Origin: Bacteriovoracaceae bacterium UBA4573
GTDB lineage: Bacteria; Bdellovibrionota; UBA1018; UBA923
Length of the DNA stretch: 14,635 nucleotides
Assembly: GCA_002387735.1 (NCBI GenBank)
Contig: DGKJ01000017.1
Location: 53,177-67,811, forward strand
Reading direction: 5' to 3'
The position numbers and the translations under genes are program-made. Shown piece after piece: positions 1 through 7,478 of the stretch. The stretch's first letter is position 1; the number at the start of each line of letters is the position of its first letter. A model generated the notes under the pieces. That model was not told the origin of the DNA. It saw only the letters and a list, made by a program, of their open reading frames with translations, and did no database searches.

Positions 1-29
1 GGTCTCTAAATCGTAGGGATCGCAATAAG

Positions 30-422
30 ATGCACGTGGTAAAAAATAACTTGGTGGTACACGACGTAATTGTTCAGGAAGGAATTCCGACTCGTTTTCA
101 AGTCGACGGCGTATTCGCGGAACCGGTCGTTTATTCACTCGGATCCGAGCTACTCGGTGGTTTTCTGCGCAAAAACCCTACCCGAAGTAAAATCGACAAT
201 TTGAACTCCAAAGGAATGGTATTTCAAAAGCTCTGCATGACCGACTTACGCCGCGAGGCCGATCGCGATTTGTCGCTAGAGCTGGTGTTTGGAACCATGG
301 CCACGATCTCGGTGGCCGCAGTCGGATTGGAAATCGCCAAACACGGTTCTCCCTTGCGAATGCTGCCCAAGATCGATAATTCTATGGGCGATGAAATCAC
401 CCACGCAAACCCAGGAATTTAA
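30..422 (+). CDS. Unrecognised protein, possibly truncated at its 5' end
   Basis: I do not recognise this 130-residue protein. The reading frame is open to the left edge of the window, so the gene may begin outside it. The ATG at 30 is a reasonable start, with an AGGGA about ten bases upstream, but this cannot be settled here. Codon choice resembles that of the neighbouring genes, which argues that it is coding. No signal peptide or clear membrane segment is visible. A mildly hydrophobic alanine/valine-rich helix lies near residues 88-103. The 3' end overlaps the start of the cystathionine beta-synthase gene by 32 bases, suggesting co-transcription with it. No function is proposed. Confidence 0.6.
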   Translation: MHVVKNNLVVHDVIVQEGIPTRFQVDGVFAEPVVYSLGSELLGGFLRKNPTRSKIDNLNSKGMVFQKLCMTDLRREADRDLSLELVFGTMATISVAAVGLEIAKHGSPLRMLPKIDNSMGDEITHANPGI

Positions 423-1815
423 GTCACAAATCCACCAAAGTATTCTTCAAACTTTAGGCGATACGCCTTTAGTGCGCCTCAACAAGGTCGCCGAAGGAAT
501 AGACGCGGAAATTGTCGCCAAAATCGAATTTTTCAACCCTGGTGGTTCGGTAAAAGACCGCATCGGGATCGCGATGATCGAAGATGCTGAGAAGCGCGGA
601 GTATTAAAGCCTGGAGGCACGATTGTAGAATGCACCAGCGGAAATACTGGAATGGGGCTCGCCATAGCCGCCGCAGTGCGCGGATATAAATGCATTTTTG
701 TAATGCCCGATAAAATGTCGGCTGAGAAAATTAGAAATTTACGAGCATTCGGCGCAAAGGTGGTCATTACACCCACCGCCGTAGCTCCAGACGATCCTCG
801 CTCCTACTACAGTGTTGCCAAACGCCTAGCCCAAGAAACTCCGAACGCTGTACACATGAATCAATACGATAATCTTTCGAATCGAAAAGCTCATTTCGAA
901 TCCACCGGTCCTGAACTTTGGGGCCAAACCAACGGAGATTTCGACGCGTTCGTGGCCGGCATGGGGACCGGAGGAACCATCACTGGTACCGGCATGTTTT
1001 TGAAACAAAAGAAAAATAGTATTCAAATAGTCGGAGTTGATCCAATCGGCTCGATTTTACACGATTATAAAAAAACTGGAAAAATGACCAACGCCCACAC
1101 ATATAAAATTGAGGGTATTGGTGAGGACATTATCCCACTCAACTACGATTTTCAGTTTATCGACGACATCGTGCAGGTAAATGACAAAGAAGCTTTTCAA
1201 ATGACACGATCGCTCTTACACCAGGAAGGTATTTTTTGCGGCGTATCGTCGGGAGCTGCGGTCTGCGGTGCTATTAAATACGCTCGCAAGCTCATTGCGG
1301 AGGGCCGCAAACGCCCGCGCATTATCGTTTTGTTGCCCGACTCTGGGGACCGTTACCTATCTAAAGTATTTGACGACGACTGGATGCGAGAAAACGGTTT
1401 CCTTGAAGGCGGCCTTGGAACTGTTCGCGAACTTCTGGATGCGGTACATCCACCTTCTCGAGGCGCACTCATCACCGCCAAAGCCAGCGACGCGGTCGGA
1501 ACGATCGTAACGATGATGCGTGACAAAGGTATTAGTCAAGTTCCGGTGCTTCGCGGAAAACAAATGGAAGGCTTGGTACATGAATCGAGCCTTCTTTCGG
1601 CCCTTTTTGCTGGAAAGATTCGCACCTCGGATTCGATCGCGAGTCTGGTCGAAACAACTTTTGTGCAAGTTTCCCTTGATGACGACGTTGAACGACTCAG
1701 CCAGTCCACCGCAGCGGGAATTACACCCGTAGTAGTTGATGCCGGGGAGATCATTTCGATTGTATCCAAAATCGATCTCATCACTTACCTAAGCTCAAGA
1801 AATCAAAAGGCCTAG
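391..1815 (+). CDS. Cystathionine beta-synthase with C-terminal CBS-domain pair
   Basis: A PLP-dependent fold-type II enzyme of 474 residues that would condense homocysteine and serine to cystathionine in the cytoplasm, the first step of reverse transsulfuration. The catalytic domain (about residues 15-335) carries the PLP lysine in NPGGSVKDR (K55), the SGNTG substrate loop (83-87), the phosphate-binding GTGGTITG (192-199), the GIGEDIIP segment (242-249) typical of this family, and PDSGDRY near 316-322. Residues about 350-474 form two CBS motifs, often an adenosyl-ligand regulatory module. No heme-binding N-terminal extension is seen. The ATG at 391 was preferred over the upstream in-frame ATG at 289, whose extra 34 residues have no family counterpart and would lie almost wholly over the preceding gene. 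The cysteine synthase alternative is less likely because of the CBS pair and the following gene. Confidence 0.93.
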   Translation: MKSPTQTQEFKSQIHQSILQTLGDTPLVRLNKVAEGIDAEIVAKIEFFNPGGSVKDRIGIAMIEDAEKRGVLKPGGTIVECTSGNTGMGLAIAAAVRGYKCIFVMPDKMSAEKIRNLRAFGAKVVITPTAVAPDDPRSYYSVAKRLAQETPNAVHMNQYDNLSNRKAHFESTGPELWGQTNGDFDAFVAGMGTGGTITGTGMFLKQKKNSIQIVGVDPIGSILHDYKKTGKMTNAHTYKIEGIGEDIIPLNYDFQFIDDIVQVNDKEAFQMTRSLLHQEGIFCGVSSGAAVCGAIKYARKLIAEGRKRPRIIVLLPDSGDRYLSKVFDDDWMRENGFLEGGLGTVRELLDAVHPPSRGALITAKASDAVGTIVTMMRDKGISQVPVLRGKQMEGLVHESSLLSALFAGKIRTSDSIASLVETTFVQVSLDDDVERLSQSTAAGITPVVVDAGEIISIVSKIDLITYLSSRNQKA

Positions 1816-1829
1816 AAACAGGGGGCGTT

Positions 1830-2987
1830 ATGAAAAAATCGTCTTTGCACTTTGGTACTCAAGCAATTCACGCAGGCCAAGGGCCCGACCCCAGCACTGG
1901 CGCGATCATGACCCCAGTCTATTTGACCTCGACCTATGCGCAAACTTCGCCTGGCAAACACCAGGGTTACGAATATTCTCGGACACATAATCCCACCAGA
2001 CGTGCCCTCGAAGATTGCGTAGCTGCACTCGAAAACGGTAGCCGCGGCTTCGCGTTCGCTTCTGGTTGTGCGGCGCTATCCACTCTTTTGATGACACTAA
2101 AAGCAGGCGATCATGTTGTTTGCTCCGATGATCTTTACGGCGGTAGTTTTCGCATTTTCGATAAAGTTTTTAAAAATTTCGGTCTAGAATTTACTTTCGT
2201 CGACATGACCGACTTAAATCGGACCGAAAGTGCGTTTAAGAAAAACACTAAACTTACCTGGATTGAAACTCCAACTAATCCAATGCTCAAGGTGGTCGAT
2301 GTCGCGGCGGTAGCGAAAATCGCACGAGCCAAGCAGTCGTTAGTAGGGGTAGATAATACTTTTCTTAGCTCCTATTTTCAGAAACCTTTGGATCTTGGAG
2401 CCGACGTGGTGCTTCATTCCACCACCAAATACTTAAACGGCCATTCTGACGTCGTTGGTGGCATGCTTGTGGTAAAAGACACTGCGCTTGCGGAGCGAAT
2501 CGGTTTTTTTCAAAACGCTGCCGGTGCAGTTGCAGGCCCAATGGACAGTTTTCTTGCATTAAGGGGCCTGAAAACTCTGCACGTACGAATGGAACGGCAC
2601 GAAAAAAATGCTTTTGTTGTTGCTCGTTTTTTAGAAAAACATTCAAAAGTGGAACGTGTCATTTACCCTGGACTAGAATCTCACCCACAACACGCGATAG
2701 CGAAGAAACAAACAACTGGACACGGTGGAATGGTAACTCTGCTTCTTAAAACCGATCTAGCTGGTTGTCGCCGTTTTCTGGAGAATTGTAAAATTTTTGC
2801 TCTTGCTGAAAGCCTTGGTGGTGTGGAGTCTCTGGTCGACCACCCGGCCATCATGACCCACGCATCTATTCCGCTTGAGAACCGCAAACAACTAGGAATT
2901 CTTGATAATCTCGTACGGCTCTCAGTAGGCATCGAAGACGAAACCGATTTACTCAGCGATCTCGATCGGGCGCTCAACTCAATTTAA
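1830..2987 (+). CDS. Cystathionine gamma-lyase/synthase family enzyme (Cys/Met metabolism PLP enzyme)
   Basis: A 385-residue PLP enzyme of the trans-sulfuration family, close to the usual family length. The N-terminal region has the characteristic TQAIHAGQ and YEYSRTHNPTRRALE segments. The cofactor-stacking region is near SDDLYGG (99-105), the aspartate is in VGVDNTF (residue 175), and the PLP lysine is in HSTTKYLNGHSD (K200). The C-terminal SLGGVESL and RLSVGIED motifs are intact. Sequence alone does not separate gamma-lyase from gamma-synthase. The position 14 bases after cystathionine beta-synthase, behind an AGGGGG ribosome-binding site, favours cystathionine gamma-lyase, which yields cysteine, 2-oxobutyrate and ammonia. 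Together the two genes make a complete reverse-transsulfuration route. It converges on the next gene with a 19-base gap and no clear terminator. Confidence 0.92.
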   Translation: MKKSSLHFGTQAIHAGQGPDPSTGAIMTPVYLTSTYAQTSPGKHQGYEYSRTHNPTRRALEDCVAALENGSRGFAFASGCAALSTLLMTLKAGDHVVCSDDLYGGSFRIFDKVFKNFGLEFTFVDMTDLNRTESAFKKNTKLTWIETPTNPMLKVVDVAAVAKIARAKQSLVGVDNTFLSSYFQKPLDLGADVVLHSTTKYLNGHSDVVGGMLVVKDTALAERIGFFQNAAGAVAGPMDSFLALRGLKTLHVRMERHEKNAFVVARFLEKHSKVERVIYPGLESHPQHAIAKKQTTGHGGMVTLLLKTDLAGCRRFLENCKIFALAESLGGVESLVDHPAIMTHASIPLENRKQLGILDNLVRLSVGIEDETDLLSDLDRALNSI

Positions 2988-3006
2988 CGCCTGAGCTTCG
3001 ATTTTT

Positions 3007-4161
3007 CTATTTTGCGAGTCGCATAGCGCGCTTTTCGACATCTACAAGTAACAGCGAACAGTCTTGTTCGGGAAGATCGTCTTCACTCTCTAGTTTAGAT
3101 TTGATTCGATAGGTAAATTCATTGATCAACGCCAAGGGGTCTTGTGCATGTTTCGTGAGACTCGAAGTCAAGCTTGCTTCGTCGGAATAACAACCGTGAA
3201 ATCCATCACTCATTAGCACTAGTCGGTCTCCAGGGCGAAGTTCAAGGTGCGCGTCGTTTATCTTTCCACTGGAATCGGCTCGAACCGGGTCGTTCACTCG
3301 GTTTTTTTGTTCAATAGTGTTTTTTCCATCACGCCCTAAATAAAGCCTTACATTTCCGATCGAGGCGAAAGTAAAATCAAAAGTCTTGCGATTCAAGATT
3401 CCGTAGAAAACTGAAAGTCCTTCTTTGGGTTTCATGCCGTGACGCACTTCTTCAAACATTTTTTCTAAAATTGCAGACGGACTACGTATCTCGTCACGCG
3501 TCAAACGTGTTGCCAGGCGAAACATTAACGACATGAAAGACGAAGACAATCCGTAACCTGTCGAATCACTCATTAAAACACCGAGGTAAGTGCTGTCTTC
3601 AAATTCGAAAAAATCGAGATAATCTCCGCCCGCTTTAAAACCGCTCAAATATTTATGGTTCACCTGAAACCCTGGCACTTGTTTGAATTTTTCTGGAATC
3701 AAGTGTTTTTGAATTCCGCGGGCTAGAAGCAGATCCGCTTCCATTTCGCCAATCACAAATTTCAGTTGCTCGTTCGCAAGATTCACGTCGTCGACCCGAG
3801 CTAAATGGGCGACGTGCTTCATTTTGCTAAGCACCTCTACCGTTCGAATTGGCGTCAAAAGAATGTCGTCCACAAGGCCGTTTTCGAGGCTTGCACCCAA
3901 GTCCCCTTCTAACTGAGTCTCTGCGATATCTTCGTTTAGCAGTAAGACTACGTAGGCTTTTTTATGAGAAAGTTCTTCTAACCGAGCTCTTAAATCGTTT
4001 CGCTTACCATCAACGATCGTCAGATGGCGCTGTTTTGCGCACCACTCCTGCTGCTCGGATTGAACCCAGACCAAGTCTGCAACCTCACCAGGAATAGTTC
4101 CGCGCATTTGCTCAAACAATTGTTTATCGAATGAGTAAAAATATATTTTTTGTTTTGTCAT
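3007..4161 (-). CDS. SpoIIE/RsbU-type PP2C serine phosphatase with N-terminal pseudo-receiver
   Basis: A 384-residue cytoplasmic protein. Residues about 1-120 look like a degenerate response-regulator receiver: beta strands around LTIVDG (D51) and AYVVLLL, and a final DDILLTPI where the conserved lysine of the K-P pair is threonine. The acidic pair near the N-terminus is not evident. A linker helix (about 125-155) leads into the phosphatase domain (about 155-375). That domain has GGDYLDFF (metal ligand D180), MSDSTGYG (D199), LMSDGF (D319) and a final QDCS (D367), so all four expected metal aspartates appear to be present. The family dephosphorylates serine, often on STAS proteins. The start ATG overlaps the stop of the upstream barrel gene as ATGA, behind GGGGGA, which implies translational coupling. 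Confidence 0.85.
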   Translation of the reverse strand: MTKQKIYFYSFDKQLFEQMRGTIPGEVADLVWVQSEQQEWCAKQRHLTIVDGKRNDLRARLEELSHKKAYVVLLLNEDIAETQLEGDLGASLENGLVDDILLTPIRTVEVLSKMKHVAHLARVDDVNLANEQLKFVIGEMEADLLLARGIQKHLIPEKFKQVPGFQVNHKYLSGFKAGGDYLDFFEFEDSTYLGVLMSDSTGYGLSSSFMSLMFRLATRLTRDEIRSPSAILEKMFEEVRHGMKPKEGLSVFYGILNRKTFDFTFASIGNVRLYLGRDGKNTIEQKNRVNDPVRADSSGKINDAHLELRPGDRLVLMSDGFHGCYSDEASLTSSLTKHAQDPLALINEFTYRIKSKLESEDDLPEQDCSLLLVDVEKRAMRLAK

Positions 4162-5270
4162 TTGAAGATCCCCCAGGTGTATTGCAATACGACGCGTTGA
4201 TCTCGGCGCGACCGAAATTGGTTGTCTAGCTCATCGGAGTACCAGGCTAGATCCATTTGGGCACGCGGAGTATGTAATCCAAGTCCAGCCGAATAGTAGC
4301 CATGTCCAACTCCCCCTCGCAGGCGAAGCAGATCAAAAAACAACCACTCGGTTCCAAACGAAATGTGCTGCATCTTATTGCCTTTCAATCGATTGGTGGA
4401 GTCACGAAAATCGATCTCCCATTTAGTCTCAAGGCGTTTGGCCAGATAAACGGTAAAAGAGGACGCCAGATCAATAATTGGTTTTTTATTTTCGATCGTT
4501 CGCCCATCTCCGAACTTTACCATTGGCGCTCGAGTAAATTTGGCGGTTCCAATATTGCGGTAGACTCCCGAAAAACTCGGAAGAAATCTAACCGGTAAAG
4601 TAAGGGTGATACCGCCAGTATGGACCAAACCGGTACCTGCGTTGATGCTGCGCTTAAAGTCTAAATTACCGCTAGAAATCGGCGGTAATATAACCGTGTC
4701 CGCGTCTCCGATGGTCAACAACTGACTCGAAAATCCAAAACGAAAAATCCCATTAAACACACGAAACGAAAGTGCAGCGGTAGGTGCAAACCGATTGCGG
4801 GCTTTCACGCGCAAACCTAAATCGTGAGCCTGAACTTCGGCACCTTGGTTCACTTCGTAAAGAATGCCTAAGTGTAAATTCCTAATCGTAATATTCGGAA
4901 AAACCGAAACTCGCCCGTTGACGTAGGTATTAGGGTTGGTTCTTAAATCTTCATAAAGGCTCGATAAGTTGTTAAAGCTGGTCGATGCCCCACGACCAGC
5001 TTGGGTGATTAAACCTCCGTTGGACTCTACTTGAAAATTAAGCAACTGAATGTGCACGCCGGTGTCTTTGGCAGCCAAGTTGGCTGGGTTGTAAAACACG
5101 CTATAGGGACCACGTTCCGTATTAATCGCAGCATCACCCATGCCGACGGCGCGGGCAGATTGTGCTGTTTGGGTGATGAACTGATCTGCGAGCGCAACGC
5201 TTCGCCAGAGTAGCCCGAACAATAGGCAGCCGAATAATAGGTGATATTGTAAAACTCGAATGCGACCCAC
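4158..5270 (-). CDS. Predicted outer-membrane beta-barrel protein (PorV/TraF_2-like)
   Basis: A 370-residue secreted protein. The N-terminus has basic residues, a hydrophobic core (about 10-24) and a likely signal peptidase I site after VALA (residue 28). The mature start resembles barrel proteins of the PorV/TraF/FadL type: SARAVGMGDAA (39-48) followed by YSVFYNPANLA (56-66). The rest alternates short amphipathic strands, glycines and aromatics, and ends in a strand containing VVLQYTWGIFK, consistent with insertion into the outer membrane. The start is GTG, supported by GGAGGA (5279-5284 on this strand) eight bases upstream. A cysteine at residue 15 lies inside the hydrophobic core without a good lipobox, so it is not called a lipoprotein. 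It probably heads a two-gene operon with the phosphatase. Transport substrate unknown. Confidence 0.75.
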   Translation of the reverse strand: MGRIRVLQYHLLFGCLLFGLLWRSVALADQFITQTAQSARAVGMGDAAINTERGPYSVFYNPANLAAKDTGVHIQLLNFQVESNGGLITQAGRGASTSFNNLSSLYEDLRTNPNTYVNGRVSVFPNITIRNLHLGILYEVNQGAEVQAHDLGLRVKARNRFAPTAALSFRVFNGIFRFGFSSQLLTIGDADTVILPPISSGNLDFKRSINAGTGLVHTGGITLTLPVRFLPSFSGVYRNIGTAKFTRAPMVKFGDGRTIENKKPIIDLASSFTVYLAKRLETKWEIDFRDSTNRLKGNKMQHISFGTEWLFFDLLRLRGGVGHGYYSAGLGLHTPRAQMDLAWYSDELDNQFRSRRDQRVVLQYTWGIFK

Positions 5271-5290
5271 TTCCCTGGTCCTCCAAACTT

Positions 5291-5306
5291 CCCCCTACCT
5301 TGGGGG
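5291..5306 (-). other. Short C5/G5 hairpin in the barrel gene leader
   Basis: CCCCC and GGGGG arms separated by six bases lie just upstream of the ribosome-binding site of the minus-strand barrel gene. In its mRNA this could form a five-pair GC hairpin. It could be a leader structure or chance; no U-tract follows it on that strand. Confidence 0.3.
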
Positions 5307-5405
5307 TTTTCCTCAAAAAACCTATCGGCCAATTCAAAACACAACTTAAGCTTAATAAATCCATTAAAATCCAATAGTTACACTCTAATTAGCCCCTTAC
5401 TTTAG

Positions 5406-5434
5406 TTGTCTATTTCAGTAAAGTAATGTAAAAT
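5406..5434 (+). promoter_or_regulatory. Sigma-70-like promoter for the HD-GYP gene
   Basis: TTGTCT (5406-5411) and TAAAAT (5429-5434) are separated by exactly 17 bases in an AT-rich stretch, with five of six matches in the -10 element. The predicted transcript would begin near 5441, a few bases before the leader hairpin. This is a visual match, not a measured start. Confidence 0.55.
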
Positions 5435-5448
5435 AACCTGTATTAAGG

Positions 5449-5471
5449 GTGTCGGTCCGTTGGACCGATAC
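5449..5471 (+). other. Inverted repeat/leader hairpin upstream of the HD-GYP gene
   Basis: The arms TCGGTCC (5452-5458) and GGACCGA (5462-5468) are perfect complements around a three-base loop. In RNA the stem extends by a G-U and two further pairs to about ten base pairs. It lies just after the predicted transcription start and before the GAGGGGG ribosome-binding region (5481-5487). No U-run follows, so it is not an intrinsic terminator. It may be an operator for a dimeric regulator, an mRNA-stabilising 5' hairpin, or a control element for translation. Confidence 0.6.
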
Positions 5472-5498
5472 GAGGGTTGTGAGGGGGCCTGTCTTACG

Positions 5499-6350
5499 GT
5501 GAAGAAAAAATCGAGTCATCTCCATATTGTGCGTGAGAACAATTCGAATGGTGCCGAAACGCCGCTCGCGCTAAAACAACCGAAATCGCGATTGGCTCCC
5601 GCAGCTACTTCGCCCCTCGGCCACGACCACGATAACGACCACATTGACGACCACGAACATTCGATCGATCCAATTGCGACTCTGCGTTCCCCCGAAATTC
5701 AAGCGACACTGCTCAATGTTCTCAATCGCGTGCTGCGCGAAAACGACGGTCTCAAAAAAAATTATGAGCGCTTATTGAGTCAAACCCTGCAGGCTTTACT
5801 AAAGTGTCTAGAAGAACGAGACCCTTACACTTTCGGCCACAGCATGCGAGTGATGGAGTATTCACTACTAATCGGTCGTGGTGCGGAACTCACGGGAAAG
5901 GACCTACGCACTTTAGAACTCGCAGCAATGTTTCATGATCTCGGTAAAGTGGGCGTCGCAGACTGCGTATTGCTGAAACCTGGTAAACTCACCGAGGAAG
6001 AGCAAATTCAAATGCAAGCACACCCAGTAAAAAGCGGGGAAATTCTCGGACTGATCGATGAATTTAAAGATTCGGTTCCGGGGGTTCGGCACCATCACGA
6101 ACGAGTAGATGGCATGGGTTACCCAGACGGGTTATCGGGCAAACAGATTCCCTGGGCATCTAGAATCATTCTTGTCGCCGACACCTTCGATGCAATGACG
6201 TCAACGCGCCCTTATCGCAAGGCGTTGCCGGTGAGCACGGCCTATGAAGAGCTGGAACGCTACGCCGGTACACAGTTCGATGCCGAACTTGTAAAAATTT
6301 TTCTCCATGAGCATCGCAAGTTGTTCGGCACCAAGAAACAAGCAGCTTAA
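5499..6350 (+). CDS. HD-GYP domain protein, probable cyclic-di-GMP phosphodiesterase
   Basis: A predicted cytoplasmic protein of 283 residues. The N-terminal ~65 residues are low-complexity and include a His/Asp-rich stretch at about 41-55. A helical linker (about 68-95) leads to a canonical HD-GYP domain (about 95-275). That domain has H114 in GHSMRV, the HD pair in FHDLGKVGV (H146, D147), H175 in AHPV, the histidine cluster 198-200 followed by GMGYPDG (the GYP signature, 205-209), and ADTFDAMTSTRPYR (D228). All recognisable metal and signature residues are kept, so activity is expected: hydrolysis of cyclic di-GMP to pGpG or GMP. I chose the GTG at 5499, behind a GAGGGGG tract about eleven bases away. 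An alternative TTG at 5460 would start inside the leader hairpin. No receiver domain is attached. It converges on the HDOD gene with a three-base gap. Confidence 0.9.
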   Translation: MKKKSSHLHIVRENNSNGAETPLALKQPKSRLAPAATSPLGHDHDNDHIDDHEHSIDPIATLRSPEIQATLLNVLNRVLRENDGLKKNYERLLSQTLQALLKCLEERDPYTFGHSMRVMEYSLLIGRGAELTGKDLRTLELAAMFHDLGKVGVADCVLLKPGKLTEEEQIQMQAHPVKSGEILGLIDEFKDSVPGVRHHHERVDGMGYPDGLSGKQIPWASRIILVADTFDAMTSTRPYRKALPVSTAYEELERYAGTQFDAELVKIFLHEHRKLFGTKKQAA

Positions 6351-6353
6351 ACG

Positions 6354-7388
6354 CTAAAAACTTTCGCGGCTCATCTTACCCATAATATTAACTATTGCTT
6401 TGCGGTCTACTTGGAGACGACTAGTCTCTGGGGCGAACCAAGTATTAAAAACAGGATCCGAGGTATCTTTGGGTATCCGATAGTTCGCAGAAATCTGTGA
6501 AGCCAGCCCTACTAGCCCCGAAAACGCTTGCTGGTCAGCGGGGGGCGAACAAAGAAACGGTTCATGGTGATATAAAATCGGTCGCGCCGCGGGACGTAGA
6601 ATTTTGTAATTCCAAACCAGTTCCGAGCTTAAATACTCGTGGGTAAACCCAAAATGTCTTTCTTCTAAAAACATTCGGACCACGCGATTTACGGGTTTTT
6701 TCTGAAGATCAGATCGCAACTTATCGTACTTCTCCGCGAAAAACGCGTGCATTACGAGTTTACCGATGTCTCGCAACAAACAAGCACTAAAGGCGTATCG
6801 GGTGTAGGCGAAAGACTTCATGGTTTTCGATATCTCGAGCCCGATCATCGCCGCGCGAAGCCCCTGTTTATAAACTTCCCCAAGCAGTTCGTCGAAGGTC
6901 TTCGATGCTTTAAAATGCTCGCGCGCGGTAATTGCGACGATATCAAACAAAAGTCCGGCGGCAAAAGCAGTGTCTGTGTTCTGAAGTCGCCGCGCCTGCA
7001 CGTACTCTTCCGTCTTAACCGCGAACTTCAACAAGTCCTTTGGTTTAGGATCAAGTTTTCCGTCTTTTCCCACCGTGGGCTTACGTCCAAGCGCGGCCCG
7101 TATAAGATAAAGTGCGCAGATAAATTCGCGGACATTTTGCATTCCGAGCAGCACAATCGCCGCATCTAAGCTCGGCACGTTGTCCTTAAGCCCCAGGGCT
7201 TTAATCTCTTGAATCAACCAGTGTTCGTAATACTGATTGCGACGAATAGTATTGGCAATTCGGTCTGCCTTAATATCGACATCCGAAAATTCTTCGAGAA
7301 CTTTTGAAACAACGGGTGGCATGTTGGCGACTTGCGCAAACCTGGTTTGAAACTGTTTCAAAATTTCGGAATCAATTTTAGTGGCCAC
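6354..7388 (-). CDS. HDOD domain protein with degenerate HD residues
   Basis: A 344-residue cytoplasmic protein of the HDOD family, non-enzymatic relatives of HD hydrolases found in signalling proteins. The N-terminal MPPVVSKVLEEFSD (23-36) and SLDAAIVLLGMQNVREF (73-89) match the start of the domain. The core LLRDIGKLVMHAFF (204-217) is followed by FGFTHEYLSSELVWNYKIL (246-264) and YHHEP (273-277). The usual histidine before the aspartate is arginine (R206). An additional similar segment, AFAAGLLFDIVAI (141-153), suggests a duplicated helical unit, so metal-dependent catalysis looks unlikely. The start is GTG with only a weak upstream ribosome-binding match, so it is tentative. It is divergent from the STAS operon and convergent with the HD-GYP gene, which suggests a shared signalling context. 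Confidence 0.8.
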   Translation of the reverse strand: MATKIDSEILKQFQTRFAQVANMPPVVSKVLEEFSDVDIKADRIANTIRRNQYYEHWLIQEIKALGLKDNVPSLDAAIVLLGMQNVREFICALYLIRAALGRKPTVGKDGKLDPKPKDLLKFAVKTEEYVQARRLQNTDTAFAAGLLFDIVAITAREHFKASKTFDELLGEVYKQGLRAAMIGLEISKTMKSFAYTRYAFSACLLRDIGKLVMHAFFAEKYDKLRSDLQKKPVNRVVRMFLEERHFGFTHEYLSSELVWNYKILRPAARPILYHHEPFLCSPPADQQAFSGLVGLASQISANYRIPKDTSDPVFNTWFAPETSRLQVDRKAIVNIMGKMSRESF

Positions 7389-7414
7389 TATACTAACCAG
7401 TTTGGCGCTGAAGC

Positions 7415-7443
7415 TTGCCTGAGGTCAAGATCTAATCCACAAT
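7415..7443 (+). promoter_or_regulatory. Possible promoter of the STAS operon
   Basis: TTGCCT (7415-7420) and CACAAT (7438-7443) are spaced by 17 bases in the 90-base divergent gap between the HDOD and STAS genes. The -10 match is only four of six, so this is a weak prediction. Confidence 0.3.
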
Positions 7444-7478
7444 GGGAGTACCAGAGGCCGCGTCGGAGATTAACGCAT

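Noticed and set aside
289..390. N-terminal extension of cystathionine beta-synthase from the ATG at 289
   Set aside because: The extension lies wholly over the preceding coding frame, is rich in Cys/Trp/Pro, and does not resemble the family or a heme-binding region.
4158..5270. Barrel protein as a lipoprotein, from the Cys at residue 15
   Set aside because: The residues before the cysteine do not form a proper lipobox and it lies inside the hydrophobic core; a signal peptidase I site after residue 28 fits better.
5291..5310. C5-loop-G5 followed by TTTT read as a plus-strand intrinsic terminator
   Set aside because: No plus-strand gene ends here; the stem is only five pairs, and it lies in the leader of a minus-strand gene.
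5346..5355. Ten-base palindrome TTAAGCTTAA in the divergent gap, as an operator
   Set aside because: AT-rich palindromes of this length are common by chance, and it has no clear position relative to a minus-strand promoter.
7332..7478. N-terminal extension of the STAS protein to the left
   Set aside because: It would overlap the divergent HDOD gene and its upstream region; the STAS fold starts exactly at the ATG at 7479 with a GGAG site.
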